A stretch of 64,000 nucleotides of DNA from UMGS1279 sp045540715 (GTDB lineage Bacteria > Bacillota > Clostridia > Oscillospirales > Acutalibacteraceae): positions 62,001 to 126,000 of the forward strand of contig JAZQHT010000004.1 in assembly GCA_045540715.1 (NCBI GenBank). The letters are read 5' to 3'. Under the pieces are notes generated by a model. The model was not told the origin of the DNA. It made no database searches and was given only the letters and a program-made list of their open reading frames with translations. Both the position numbers and the translations under genes were made by a program. This document shows positions 34,113 through 42,292 of this stretch, piece by piece (position 1 is the stretch's first letter; the number at the start of each line of letters is the position of its first letter).

Positions 34113-34141
34113 TTGAATAGATTTAAATACTATGTTATAAT
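34113..34141 (+). promoter_or_regulatory. Sigma-A promoter of the DUF6273-like lipoprotein gene
   Basis: TTGAAT (34113-34118), 17 bases, TATAAT (34136-34141), with AAAGAAGG before the ATG at 34173. Confidence 0.8.
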
Positions 34142-34172
34142 ATTTAAGATTTAACTTAAAGAAGGTAATTCT

Positions 34173-34871
34173 ATGAAAAAAGCGCTTTGTTTATTACTTG
34201 CTATATGCTTAACTTTTATTGTTACTGCTTGTAAGACTGAAAATATTGCAGAACAAACAAGTGGCGAACTTATTGGTAAAACGGTTTATTTTGGTATTTT
34301 TGAGCAAGATAATAATTTAACCAGTAATCAAGAACCAATTGCTTGGACAATTATGTGCGAAAAGAACGATCAGTATTTACTATATAGCAATAGCGTTTTA
34401 TATGCTTTGAAATATTCTGATAATCAAACTGATGAGTGGAACGATACAATAATTTCTGCTTGGTTGAATAACGAATTTATAAACACTGCTTTTTCCGAAA
34501 GCGAAAAGGCTGCACTTGTTAAAGAAACTTTAGATTCAGAATATTTAGGTAATAAAAAACAATACACTAACGAAAACTTAGTATTTACCCTTTCCACACA
34601 CGAACTTAATTATTTTTCAACAGCAATTAAGAATTCATCATTTTATTTTTGTGTAGCATCTTACTACGCGCAAAACATAAATGACACTTATATTTATAAT
34701 AATGTAGATACAACTGAATATAACGGCATGGCAGACTTTTGGGTGCGTTCTAACACTGTATTCCCCACTATTAACGGACCACGCGGTGGCTTTGAAATTC
34801 AAGAATATAGTGGTCAAGTTTATGGAATCAGACCTGCAATATGGGTCAAGAAACATGCAGTGAAAATATAA
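34173..34871 (+). CDS. DUF6273-like surface lipoprotein
   Basis: 232 residues. The N-terminus is a lipoprotein signal peptide (basic MKK, hydrophobic core, lipobox VTAC with Cys20). The mature part matches the DUF6273 pattern: FGIFEQD...EPIAWTIMCE near the start, LLYSNSVLYALKY, the DEWNDTIISAWLNNEFINTAFSESE core, and the ending VYGIRPAIWVK. The domain is widespread in clostridial surface proteins and its function is unknown. It is a single-gene unit with its own promoter and terminator. Confidence 0.78.
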   Translation: MKKALCLLLAICLTFIVTACKTENIAEQTSGELIGKTVYFGIFEQDNNLTSNQEPIAWTIMCEKNDQYLLYSNSVLYALKYSDNQTDEWNDTIISAWLNNEFINTAFSESEKAALVKETLDSEYLGNKKQYTNENLVFTLSTHELNYFSTAIKNSSFYFCVASYYAQNINDTYIYNNVDTTEYNGMADFWVRSNTVFPTINGPRGGFEIQEYSGQVYGIRPAIWVKKHAVKI

Positions 34872-34872
34872 A

Positions 34873-34909
34873 ATTAAGGCAAGTGATTATCACTTGCCTT
34901 TTAATTATA
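34873..34909. terminator. Bidirectional terminator
   Basis: Stem AAGGCAAGTGA/TCACTTGCCTT with a three-base loop followed by TTAATT. It lies between the convergent lipoprotein and DUF3021 genes. Confidence 0.87.
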
Positions 34910-35318
34910 ATTTTTGAGTTAGTTTTTTACCAAGGTTTCTAGTAATACAATAAACTGTTACCCAAATAATTAAATATGATACAACGAAAATTGCAGTAAA
35001 TATTAATATAACGTTGATATCAAACGGTATCCATGAATTTATTAGATAGCAACCGCTATAAGCTAAGTATATACTTAAAAAATGGAAGAATATTGATTTT
35101 GGTATTGACCAATGTTCAATTTGGTTAAACACCGAAGCTCCCGCTTGTACAAAAGCTAAAACATAGGTTGAAATAACTGCTATAAACACGTCAAAAGCGT
35201 TCATTGTAATATTTACGCCGCTAAGTTCAATAATTAACAAAACAATTGCCATAACAATTGGTCCAAAGCCACCAAAAGTAATACCACGTTGTAAATATGA
35301 TTTTAAATATTTATTCAT
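34905..35318 (-). CDS. DUF3021-family membrane protein
   Basis: 137 residues with four hydrophobic segments: GPIVMAIVLLIIELSG, FDVFIAVISTYVLAFVQAG, SIFFHFLSIYLAYSGCYL and VILIFTAIFVVSYLIIWVTVY. The topology, and its pairing with a stand-alone LytTR regulator whose stop it overlaps (TAATG), identify DUF3021. In studied LytTR-regulatory systems a small membrane partner inhibits the DNA-binding protein, so an anti-activator role is plausible here by analogy. Confidence 0.82.
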   Translation of the reverse strand: MNKYLKSYLQRGITFGGFGPIVMAIVLLIIELSGVNITMNAFDVFIAVISTYVLAFVQAGASVFNQIEHWSIPKSIFFHFLSIYLAYSGCYLINSWIPFDINVILIFTAIFVVSYLIIWVTVYCITRNLGKKLTQKL

Positions 35319-35749
35319 TATATCCCAAGCCTTTCTTTAATTTTTTTAAGGTTTCGTCTAGATACATAATCTTTATAACCGTTTTTAAAATTAACAGTTA
35401 AGGTACCCGAAATTGATGTATCAAATGATTTTATCTTGTTTAAATTTGCAATTGAGGACTGATTAATTTTTAAAAAATTATTCGGCAAAGTTTCTTCTAA
35501 AATATAGAGACGGCTTTTTAATAAGTATTTATATTTTTCTAAAAGCGCATATACTTTGTTGTCTTCAATAAAAAAAGCATATACATCGCTTAAATTTAGA
35601 TTTACAGCTTCCCTATCTTTAAATCCAATTAAAGAAGTATTATTGTTTATTACAAGCTGTTCTATTTCTTTAATAAGCTCTGTTTTTTCGTGCACGTAAA
35701 TTTGAATTTCTTCTTCACGTTCTTTATCGATAAAGATATTTAATTTCAT
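35318..35749 (-). CDS. Stand-alone LytTR DNA-binding regulator
   Basis: 143 residues from the ATG at 35749 (MKLNIFIDKEREEEIQIYV), seven bases after AAGGAGG. The N-terminal 40 residues are a short alpha/beta segment, and residues about 45-143 are the LytTR domain (DVYAFFIEDNKVYALLEKYKYLLKSRLYILEETLPNNFLKINQSSIANLNKIKS). There is no response-regulator receiver domain, so the signal probably comes through the DUF3021 membrane partner rather than a histidine kinase. Autoregulation is likely given the inverted repeat over its promoter. Confidence 0.88.
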   Translation of the reverse strand: MKLNIFIDKEREEEIQIYVHEKTELIKEIEQLVINNNTSLIGFKDREAVNLNLSDVYAFFIEDNKVYALLEKYKYLLKSRLYILEETLPNNFLKINQSSIANLNKIKSFDTSISGTLTVNFKNGYKDYVSRRNLKKIKERLGI

Positions 35750-35760
35750 AAAATTTCCTC

Positions 35761-35801
35761 CTTGCAAAACTATAATAATATCAATTTATTTATTTTGCAA
35801 G
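35761..35801 (-). promoter_or_regulatory. LytTR-gene promoter within an inverted repeat
   Basis: Minus-strand TTGCAA (35795-35800), 17 bases, TATTAT (35772-35777). A perfect 9-base inverted repeat, CTTGCAAAA (35761-35769) and TTTTGCAAG (35793-35801), brackets the promoter, with one arm over the -35 and the other near the transcription start and SD. Confidence 0.65.
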
Positions 35802-35853
35802 TAAATTTAAGTAAGCGGTTAAAAAATAAATTTGTTCGGTGTTTTTGTGCCTA

Positions 35854-35882
35854 TTGCAATTTAATTTTAATTAATTTATAAT
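35854..35882 (+). promoter_or_regulatory. Sigma-A promoter of the MBL hydrolase gene
   Basis: TTGCAA (35854-35859), 17 bases, TATAAT (35877-35882), followed by AAAAGGA before the ATG at 35910. Confidence 0.78.
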
Positions 35883-35909
35883 AATTAAAAACAGAAAAAG
35901 GACTATATT

Positions 35910-36779
35910 ATGAAGATAAAAATTCATGACGTAAGATATGATGCCGGAGACAGTGCATTTTTAATTGATAATGGCAAAACTGCAATATTATATGATAGCG
36001 GTTTTGCTTTTACAGGCTTTTTAGTTGCTGATAAGATCAAAGCAATTTTAGGAGAAAGAAAACTTGATTATATTCTTTTAACCCACTCGCATTACGACCA
36101 TGCTTTAGGTTCTTGCTACGCTTTAAAATACTGGCCAAACGCAAAGGTAATTGCCTGCGAATATGCCGCAAAAATATTTAGTAAAGATTCTGCAAAAGCT
36201 CTTATGCGTGATCTTGATAAAAAATATGCAAACAAATGCGGCGTAATGAAATATGAAGATTTAATTGATAATCTTAAGGTTGATATTGCCGTTAACGATA
36301 ATGACGTTATAACTTTAGGTGATATGGAATTTAACTGTCTTTCTTTGCCCGGCCATACAAAATGTTCTTTTGGTTTTTATTTAAAACAAGAAAAGCTATT
36401 GCTTAGTTGTGAAACTATTGGTGTTTTTGATGGCGAAAATACCGTTGTACCCTCTTATTTAGTAGGAACAGAAATGGCATTTAATTCTATTAGAAGGGTT
36501 AAAGAGCTAGATATTGACTATATTTTATTACCTCATTTTGGATTATTAAATAAAGAACAAACTAAAATTTATTTAGATAAAGCCGAAGAAAGTGCAATTA
36601 AAACCTATAACGAAATTGCCGAAATTTTAAAGACATCCGGCAGTAAAGAAAAAGCCGTTGAATTCTTTTTAAATAAATTTAATAATGAAACCATTAAAAA
36701 GATTTACCCTAAAGATGCAATGGAATTAAACACAAATATTACGGTAAATCTGATTGCAAGAGAAATTGGGATTGAATAA
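35910..36779 (+). CDS. Metallo-beta-lactamase-fold hydrolase
   Basis: 289-residue cytoplasmic MBL-fold protein. The metal motif HxHxDH reads THSHYDHALGS near residues 60-69, with a further His in LPGHTKCSFGF and a C-terminal His in LLPHFGLL. The position that is usually Asp after the third motif reads SCETIG, so metal coordination may differ from glyoxalase II types. No extra domain (flavodoxin or beta-CASP) is present. Substrate unknown. It is 38 bases upstream of nadE and probably co-transcribed with it. Confidence 0.85.
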   Translation: MKIKIHDVRYDAGDSAFLIDNGKTAILYDSGFAFTGFLVADKIKAILGERKLDYILLTHSHYDHALGSCYALKYWPNAKVIACEYAAKIFSKDSAKALMRDLDKKYANKCGVMKYEDLIDNLKVDIAVNDNDVITLGDMEFNCLSLPGHTKCSFGFYLKQEKLLLSCETIGVFDGENTVVPSYLVGTEMAFNSIRRVKELDIDYILLPHFGLLNKEQTKIYLDKAEESAIKTYNEIAEILKTSGSKEKAVEFFLNKFNNETIKKIYPKDAMELNTNITVNLIAREIGIE

Positions 36780-36817
36780 ATTTAAAAAGTAGTTTAAAAT
36801 AAATTAGAGGTGTTTAT

Positions 36818-37543
36818 ATGAGAGATTATAAACTTGAATTTGAAAAACGCGTTGAATTTATTAAAAACGTAATTAAAGAGAGCGGTGCTAGCGGTATAGT
36901 TTTTGGCAATAGCGGTGGTAAAGACTGTGCACTTGTTGGTATTTTATGCAAAGCCGCATGTGAAAACACGGTTGGCATTATTCTTCCTTGCAGTTCAAAA
37001 AGAAATTATGAAGAAGACACTAAAGATGCACTAGCTGTTGCAAATAAATTTAATATAAAAACCGAAACACTTGACGTAACTCCCATAAAAACAGCTTTAC
37101 TTACTGAACTTGAAAAAATTGCAACCCCAAATAGTGTTGCACTTACAAATATTGCGCCAAGACTTAGAATGACCTCTCTTTACGCTTATGCCGCAAGTAA
37201 TAATATGCTTGTAGCGGGAACCGGAAACAGAAGTGAAGTTTACGTTGGCTACTTTACAAAATGGGGCGATGGCGGACACGACTTTAATCCTATTTATGAC
37301 TTAACCGTTACAGAGGTTTACGAGTTTTTAGAGTATTTAGGTGCACCTGAAATTATTATAAAAAAAGCCCCGTCAGCAGGGCTATTTGAAGGCCAAACCG
37401 ATGAAGACGACATGGGGGTTAAATATAGCGATATTGACGCATTTTTACTTTATGGTAAGGGTGAAGCCGAGGTAATTGAAAAAATTGAAAATATGCACCG
37501 TAAAACCGAGCATAAACGAACTGAAATTAAAAGATATAAATAA
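36818..37543 (+). CDS. nadE: NH3-dependent NAD+ synthetase
   Basis: Last step of NAD biosynthesis, amidating deamido-NAD via an adenylate. The PP-loop reads VFGNSGGKDCALVGIL. ARLRMTxLYAxA-like APRLRMTSLYAYA, GTGNRSEVYVGYFTKWGDGGHDFNPI and the C-terminal KAPSAGLFEGQTDEDDMGVKYSDID are diagnostic. At 241 residues it lacks a glutaminase domain, so ammonia is the donor. SD AGAGGTG lies 7 bases upstream of the ATG. Confidence 0.94.
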   Translation: MRDYKLEFEKRVEFIKNVIKESGASGIVFGNSGGKDCALVGILCKAACENTVGIILPCSSKRNYEEDTKDALAVANKFNIKTETLDVTPIKTALLTELEKIATPNSVALTNIAPRLRMTSLYAYAASNNMLVAGTGNRSEVYVGYFTKWGDGGHDFNPIYDLTVTEVYEFLEYLGAPEIIIKKAPSAGLFEGQTDEDDMGVKYSDIDAFLLYGKGEAEVIEKIENMHRKTEHKRTEIKRYK

Positions 37544-37545
37544 AC

Positions 37546-37577
37546 TAAGCCTGAGCAAAAGCTCAGGCTTTAATTAT
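37546..37577 (+). terminator. Terminator of nadE
   Basis: Perfect ten-base stem AAGCCTGAGC/GCTCAGGCTT with loop AAAA, followed by TAATTATAT. It also faces the end of the convergent VanZ-GNAT gene. Confidence 0.88.
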
Positions 37578-38716
37578 ATATTAATCCAAATTGAAGGCTT
37601 AGTAGCCTTTTTATACCCTAACTTTTCTTGCAGTTTGTAAGATGGGTTGTTACCTTCAACAACATGGCAATATGGTGTATATCCTTTATCTAAAAGTTGT
37701 TCAATTACAAAGGCCTCTAAGATATAGCCGTAACCCTTGCGTCGAAACTCTGGAAAAATCTCAAGCATACCAATACTACCTTCGCTATGAATACCAATAA
37801 AACCCGCAAGAGTATTATTTTCGTAGATTCCAAAAATGCTTTTATCATTAATTCTTGAAACCAAATAATCTTTATTGCTAACAAGTTTATAATGTTCTAA
37901 AATTATATCAATATCTTTTAAAGTTAATGTTCTAATATCGCTTTTTTCGTATTTTGGCGCGGTTAGTTTTGTATATACCCACTGAGAACAACAAAGAGTG
38001 CGTCTTACCTTTAAAGTGTTTTCAATATCATTTTTTAAATTCTCATTTTTTACTGTAAAAGTTTCCGGAGTAATATTATTTTTAATTAATATCTCTTTTA
38101 AATCTTCATAATTATTAAGGTCGGTTATTACAAGTTCTTTATCATGAGTAGTTGCTACTACTCCTTTTTTACTTTTATGAATAATTTTGCCTAAATCGCG
38201 ATTTATTAGTTCATAAATATCCACGTTATTTAAGTTCAAGGCCCTTCCCCTTTTTATTACACAATAAATAACAAAAAGCACGAAAGCACCAAAAATAACA
38301 CCACAAAAATCAATTAGAACGTCGGTTAATTTCATCGCACGACCCGGCACGAAATACTGATGCAATTCATCAGATATAGCATAGATTAAACCAACAGATA
38401 AAACCAAGACGGGTTTAATTTTGCGGCTTATCTTAAAATCATTATACATAGCCCCATTTAAGCAAAATCCTAGCAAAGCATAAATTAAAAAATGTGCCGT
38501 TTTACGAACAACGATTGATAGATTAAAAAGCAAATCTGTTTGTTCTGCTAACGATAGATTATTAAATTTTGGAAAAATTATAAATAATATTTTATTAATA
38601 AACCCATCTGAAACACCTTGTGAAAGGGTTGCTTCTTGAGCGGAAAAATAAAATATTATTAACATTATAATTACACTTAAAATGGTGTAAATTGCTTTAC
38701 GTACTCTTCTATTCAT
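37574..38716 (-). CDS. VanZ-domain membrane protein fused to a GNAT acetyltransferase
   Basis: 380 residues in one frame. Residues 1-155 form a VanZ-like domain: four hydrophobic segments, the FYFSAQEATLSQ motif after TM1, RKTAHFLIYALLGF, and AISDELHQYFVPGRAMKLTDVLIDFCG, which carries the conserved acidic/His cluster. Residues about 165-380 form a GNAT unit with a degenerate N-terminal half and an intact acetyl-CoA site, MLEIFPEFRRKGYG, plus EGNNPSYKLQEKLGYK. VanZ proteins are linked to glycopeptide (teicoplanin) tolerance, but most relatives are uncharacterised. The fusion would tether an acetyltransferase to the inner face of the membrane. It lies 14 bases downstream of the S41 protease. 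Confidence 0.82.
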   Translation of the reverse strand: MNRRVRKAIYTILSVIIMLIIFYFSAQEATLSQGVSDGFINKILFIIFPKFNNLSLAEQTDLLFNLSIVVRKTAHFLIYALLGFCLNGAMYNDFKISRKIKPVLVLSVGLIYAISDELHQYFVPGRAMKLTDVLIDFCGVIFGAFVLFVIYCVIKRGRALNLNNVDIYELINRDLGKIIHKSKKGVVATTHDKELVITDLNNYEDLKEILIKNNITPETFTVKNENLKNDIENTLKVRRTLCCSQWVYTKLTAPKYEKSDIRTLTLKDIDIILEHYKLVSNKDYLVSRINDKSIFGIYENNTLAGFIGIHSEGSIGMLEIFPEFRRKGYGYILEAFVIEQLLDKGYTPYCHVVEGNNPSYKLQEKLGYKKATKPSIWINI

Positions 38717-38730
38717 AGTATCTCCAAAAG

Positions 38731-39885
38731 CTATTGTTTTAAACTTTCAATTCCCTTTAAAATTACGGGGTCGGTTTTGGTGGTTAGTAAATAAAAATTC
38801 TTTTGTTGGTCTTCAGTAAGTTTTACTACAATGTCGGGTTCAATGCCTACTTCATCCCAGTTATTACCTTTAGGACTATAAAATTTTCCAACAGTAATTT
38901 TAACTACCGAACCATCTGATACATTAAAAATGGTTTGAATTTTACCTTTACCATACGTTTTTTCGCCTATTAGCTTTCCGCCTTTAATTTCTCTAATAGC
39001 GGCTGCAAATAGTTCACTGGCAGAAGCGGTAGCATTATTAGTTAAAACAGCCATTGGTAAGGTTTCTTCTTTGCTGTCAGATTTAAACAGCACTTTACTT
39101 TGGCCGTTCTTATATTTTGCAGAAATAATATCGCACTCCGGTAATAATAAATCCAAAACCGCACTAACCGAGTCAACAGTGCCTCCGGGATTATTTCTTA
39201 AATCGAACAATAAACCTTTTACGTTTTGCGATTTTAAAGTGTTTAATGCAAGTTTAAAACCTTCTAAAGTTGAATCATCAAAGTGTGTTATTTTAACGTA
39301 ACCTATATCGTCAACCTTTTCATAAAAAACTGTTTGTTTCTCATAAACACCAAGTGTTGCATTTAAAGTAATTTCTTTATTATTTCTAATAATTTTTAAG
39401 GTAATGGTTTGATTGTGAGATTTACCCGCAATATATTCAACAATTTTATCAGAACCGTTATCTTTTACAGTTAAATCATCAACAGCAATAATTTCGTCAT
39501 AAACCTTAATCCCTGCTTTATCTGCAGGGCTATTTTTTGTTACCTCAACTACTAACATAGTGCTATTTTCACTTTGAAGAAAACTAATGCCTAAACCTTG
39601 ATTTTCTTTATCATAGCCTTTTAAAAATGTTGTTGCATCTTCTTTGGAATAATATGCGCCATATTTATCATCTAAAGAATTAATAATGGCTGTAAACATC
39701 GCCTTATCAATTACTTCTTCGTTAACCTCACCATCGAAATTATTATTAATAATATTCATAATTTCTTCGGTTTTTTTAGATAGATTACTTTTGGGTGTTA
39801 AAAAATAAGTCCCTGTAATTGAAATTACGGCAACAAGTATTGCAACAATTAAGACTGTTAAAAATGAAAATTTCTTTTTAAGCAT
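38731..39885 (-). CDS. S41-family C-terminal processing peptidase
   Basis: CtpA/Prc-type serine protease, 384 residues. One N-terminal membrane helix (SFLTVLIVAILVAVISITGTYF) anchors it outside the cell. A PDZ domain spans about residues 85-165 (NSPADKAGIKVYDEIIAVDD). The protease core has DLRNNPGG, the catalytic Ser in NATASASELFAAAI and the catalytic Lys in GEKTYGKGKIQ. It is in the ftsEX/M23 cell-wall cluster, where such proteases often trim or turn over wall hydrolases; the substrate is inferred. Confidence 0.94.
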   Translation of the reverse strand: MLKKKFSFLTVLIVAILVAVISITGTYFLTPKSNLSKKTEEIMNIINNNFDGEVNEEVIDKAMFTAIINSLDDKYGAYYSKEDATTFLKGYDKENQGLGISFLQSENSTMLVVEVTKNSPADKAGIKVYDEIIAVDDLTVKDNGSDKIVEYIAGKSHNQTITLKIIRNNKEITLNATLGVYEKQTVFYEKVDDIGYVKITHFDDSTLEGFKLALNTLKSQNVKGLLFDLRNNPGGTVDSVSAVLDLLLPECDIISAKYKNGQSKVLFKSDSKEETLPMAVLTNNATASASELFAAAIREIKGGKLIGEKTYGKGKIQTIFNVSDGSVVKITVGKFYSPKGNNWDEVGIEPDIVVKLTEDQQKNFYLLTTKTDPVILKGIESLKQ

Positions 39886-39901
39886 ATATAACCTTTAAAA
39901 C

Positions 39902-39937
39902 ACTAAAGGCGGCATTTAGCCGCCTTATTTTTTATAG
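39902..39937. terminator. Possible terminator between M23 and S41 genes
   Basis: Stem AAGGCGGC/GCCGCCTT with a five-base loop. The T run is good on the plus strand (TTATTTTTT) but weak on the minus strand (TTTAGTG), so termination of the minus-strand operon may be partial. Confidence 0.55.
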
Positions 39938-41083
39938 ATAATTTCTTGGGTTTTTAGGACTACCATTTACCCAAATTTCAAAATGGCAGTGTGGTCCGGT
40001 TGAATCTCCCGTTGAGCCAACGTAACCAATTACTTGACCTTTTTTAACTGTTTGGCCTGCTTTAACAGATGGTTTTTGTTTCATGTGAGCATAAAGAGTT
40101 GTGTAATAATTACCATTTAAATAACCATGGTTAATTGTTACGTAATAACCGTAACCACCGGTGCTCCAACCGGCAACTAAAACTTTACCATCAGCAGAAG
40201 CAACAATTGGTTTACCATAAATACCGCCGGCTGCAATATCTAGACCTTTGTGCAATCTGCCCCAACGTTGGCCATATTCACTACTTACGTAATAATGACC
40301 TGGAACGGGCCAGCCAAAAGTGCCGTTAAACACAACGTTTTGGTTACCGTTGGTTTGCATGCCTGCATTAATTTCAGCTTGAATACGATTAATTTCGTTT
40401 TCAATTTTTTGATTATCTTTTTCTAATTGTTTTTTATCTTGACTTAGTTCATAAATGATTTTTTTAACTTCTGCATTTTTCTTATCAAGTTCTGCTTTTT
40501 TCTCATCTAATACAGCTTTAGCCGCATTTTGTTCTTGAATCGAAGCTTCTATATCTGCAAATGATGCTTCAATAGCTGCAATATCATCATTAATAGATTT
40601 AATTAAAACTTTATCTTTAGCAGATAGACTTTTGGCTAAACTTTGGCTTGCTAAAAAATCGGCAAAGTTTTCACTATTTAAAAGTAATAGCAATTCACTA
40701 TTAGCTCCACCGCTCATGCATATAACACGAATACGTTGTTTTAGCATAACTTTTGTTTCTTCAATAGCTTTTTCCTTTTCAGCAATTTCTGCTTTTTTGC
40801 TTGCAATTTTATTATTAAGTTCAGTAATTGTGTCATTATAAACGTTTATTTGAGATTGCAAGTTATTAATTTGAGCAATATAGTTGTTCTTAATTTTTTC
40901 TTGTGCGTTAACCTGCTTTTTTAGTTCTGCAATTTCTTTTTCAAGTCTTGCAGATTCGGCTTCTAAGTCTTTAAGGTCTTCTTTCATCTCTTCTTTTGAA
41001 GCCGCAACTACATCTACTGGTGCTACTGAAAAAACACCGCAGAAAATGCTAAATGCAAGAAACAAAGCTAATACTTTTTTCAT
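39932..41083 (-). CDS. M23 peptidase with coiled-coil domain (EnvC-like)
   Basis: 383-residue exported wall endopeptidase. A signal peptide (KKVLALFLAFSIFCGVFSVAP) is followed by a long coiled coil (about residues 30-235) like those of EnvC and pneumococcal PcsB. A C-terminal LytM/M23 domain has full zinc ligands: HKGLD, the LYAHM His, and GPHCHFE. Because the ligands are intact it is probably a true peptidase, not only an amidase activator. It is the second of two tandem paralogues downstream of ftsEX; FtsX is expected to activate coiled-coil partners of this kind. Confidence 0.92.
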   Translation of the reverse strand: MKKVLALFLAFSIFCGVFSVAPVDVVAASKEEMKEDLKDLEAESARLEKEIAELKKQVNAQEKIKNNYIAQINNLQSQINVYNDTITELNNKIASKKAEIAEKEKAIEETKVMLKQRIRVICMSGGANSELLLLLNSENFADFLASQSLAKSLSAKDKVLIKSINDDIAAIEASFADIEASIQEQNAAKAVLDEKKAELDKKNAEVKKIIYELSQDKKQLEKDNQKIENEINRIQAEINAGMQTNGNQNVVFNGTFGWPVPGHYYVSSEYGQRWGRLHKGLDIAAGGIYGKPIVASADGKVLVAGWSTGGYGYYVTINHGYLNGNYYTTLYAHMKQKPSVKAGQTVKKGQVIGYVGSTGDSTGPHCHFEIWVNGSPKNPRNYL

Positions 41084-41098
41084 TGATTTTCTCCTTAA

Positions 41099-42292
41099 TT
41101 ATTGTAAATATGGTAAAGGATCTGTATGTTTACCATCTAATCTAACTTCTAAGTGAAGGTGATTTCCTGTTGATGAGCCGGTTGTTCCAACGTATCCTAT
41201 AATTTGACCACGAGCAACATATTGGCCATTTGAAACCGCAACAGAACGCATATGAGCATAGTGCGTAGTAAGTAACTGTCCTTTTGCATTATTGCCGTGA
41301 TTTAAAACAACGTAGTTACCATAACCCCATTGATTAAATCCTGCAAACGTAACTTTACCACTAGCACAAGCAACAATAGGTTTACCACCTATACCACTAC
41401 CCGAAATATCAAGTCCTTTATGGAATTCATTACTGCTTGTGTCAAACGGGTCTTTACGGTTGCCATAATAAGAAGTGATTTTATGAAAGCCGGGTACGGG
41501 CCAAGTAAAAGTACCGCCCGAATATTCAGGGTTATCGTCCCCTTTTTCGCCCGCAATTAAATCTGAAATCATTTTTTCAAACTCTGCTTTTGCGGTTTCT
41601 ACGCGGTCTAAATCGGCTTGTAAATCTTTATTTTGACTATATAATTTAGCAAGTTCTCTATTTACTTCTTCTTCTTTTGCAGAAAGTGAAGAATATTTAG
41701 CATCTAGTGTTTGTTTTATGCTTTGCATTTCGCTCTTTTGCTTATCGATTTCTTGCTTTTTAAGTTCAATTTCTTCTATATGTGCGTTAATTTCTTTTAT
41801 CAGTGCATTATCGTAAGCAGAAATACGTTTAGCCACTCCTTCAGTAGAAAGGCGGTCGGCAAACTCTGAATTATCAAGTAATATAGAAAGCTCGTTATTA
41901 CCCGACATAATTAATGCGCGTATTCTTTGTTTAATTTGTACCTTTTTAACTGCCATTTCGGCTTCGCTTTTTGCGATTTCTGCTTCGATTTCAGCGATTT
42001 CTTTTTCGTATTTAGCAATATGCGTTTCACAAGCATCAATTTGCTCTTGTATATTGCTTAATTGTTTTTGATATTCTTTTTTTAATGCGGAAGCGTTATT
42101 AATGTCGCCTTTTAAGGAATTGATATTATTGTTAATTCTATCGGCTTCAGCTTGTAAATCAGCTAACTGCTTATTAAGTTCTGTTAAGCTGTTGGACGCA
42201 GCGTTAACAGGTACGCTACCAATTAGCAAGCATACACAAAGCAACAAAGAAAAAACAACAGTCAATTTCTTGTTAAAGCGCACGGAATTCAC
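41099..42292 (-). CDS. M23 peptidase with coiled-coil domain, paralogue 1
   Basis: 397-residue secreted protein with the same plan as its downstream neighbour: signal peptide (VVFSLLLCVCLLIGSVPVNA), coiled coil (about residues 32-245), and an LytM domain with FHKGLDISG, THYAHM and GNHLHLEV. All zinc ligands are present. It is 15 bases upstream of the second paralogue, and its start lies inside the end of ftsX by 20 bases, so it is coupled to ftsX. Confidence 0.92.
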   Translation of the reverse strand: MNSVRFNKKLTVVFSLLLCVCLLIGSVPVNAASNSLTELNKQLADLQAEADRINNNINSLKGDINNASALKKEYQKQLSNIQEQIDACETHIAKYEKEIAEIEAEIAKSEAEMAVKKVQIKQRIRALIMSGNNELSILLDNSEFADRLSTEGVAKRISAYDNALIKEINAHIEEIELKKQEIDKQKSEMQSIKQTLDAKYSSLSAKEEEVNRELAKLYSQNKDLQADLDRVETAKAEFEKMISDLIAGEKGDDNPEYSGGTFTWPVPGFHKITSYYGNRKDPFDTSSNEFHKGLDISGSGIGGKPIVACASGKVTFAGFNQWGYGNYVVLNHGNNAKGQLLTTHYAHMRSVAVSNGQYVARGQIIGYVGTTGSSTGNHLHLEVRLDGKHTDPLPYLQ

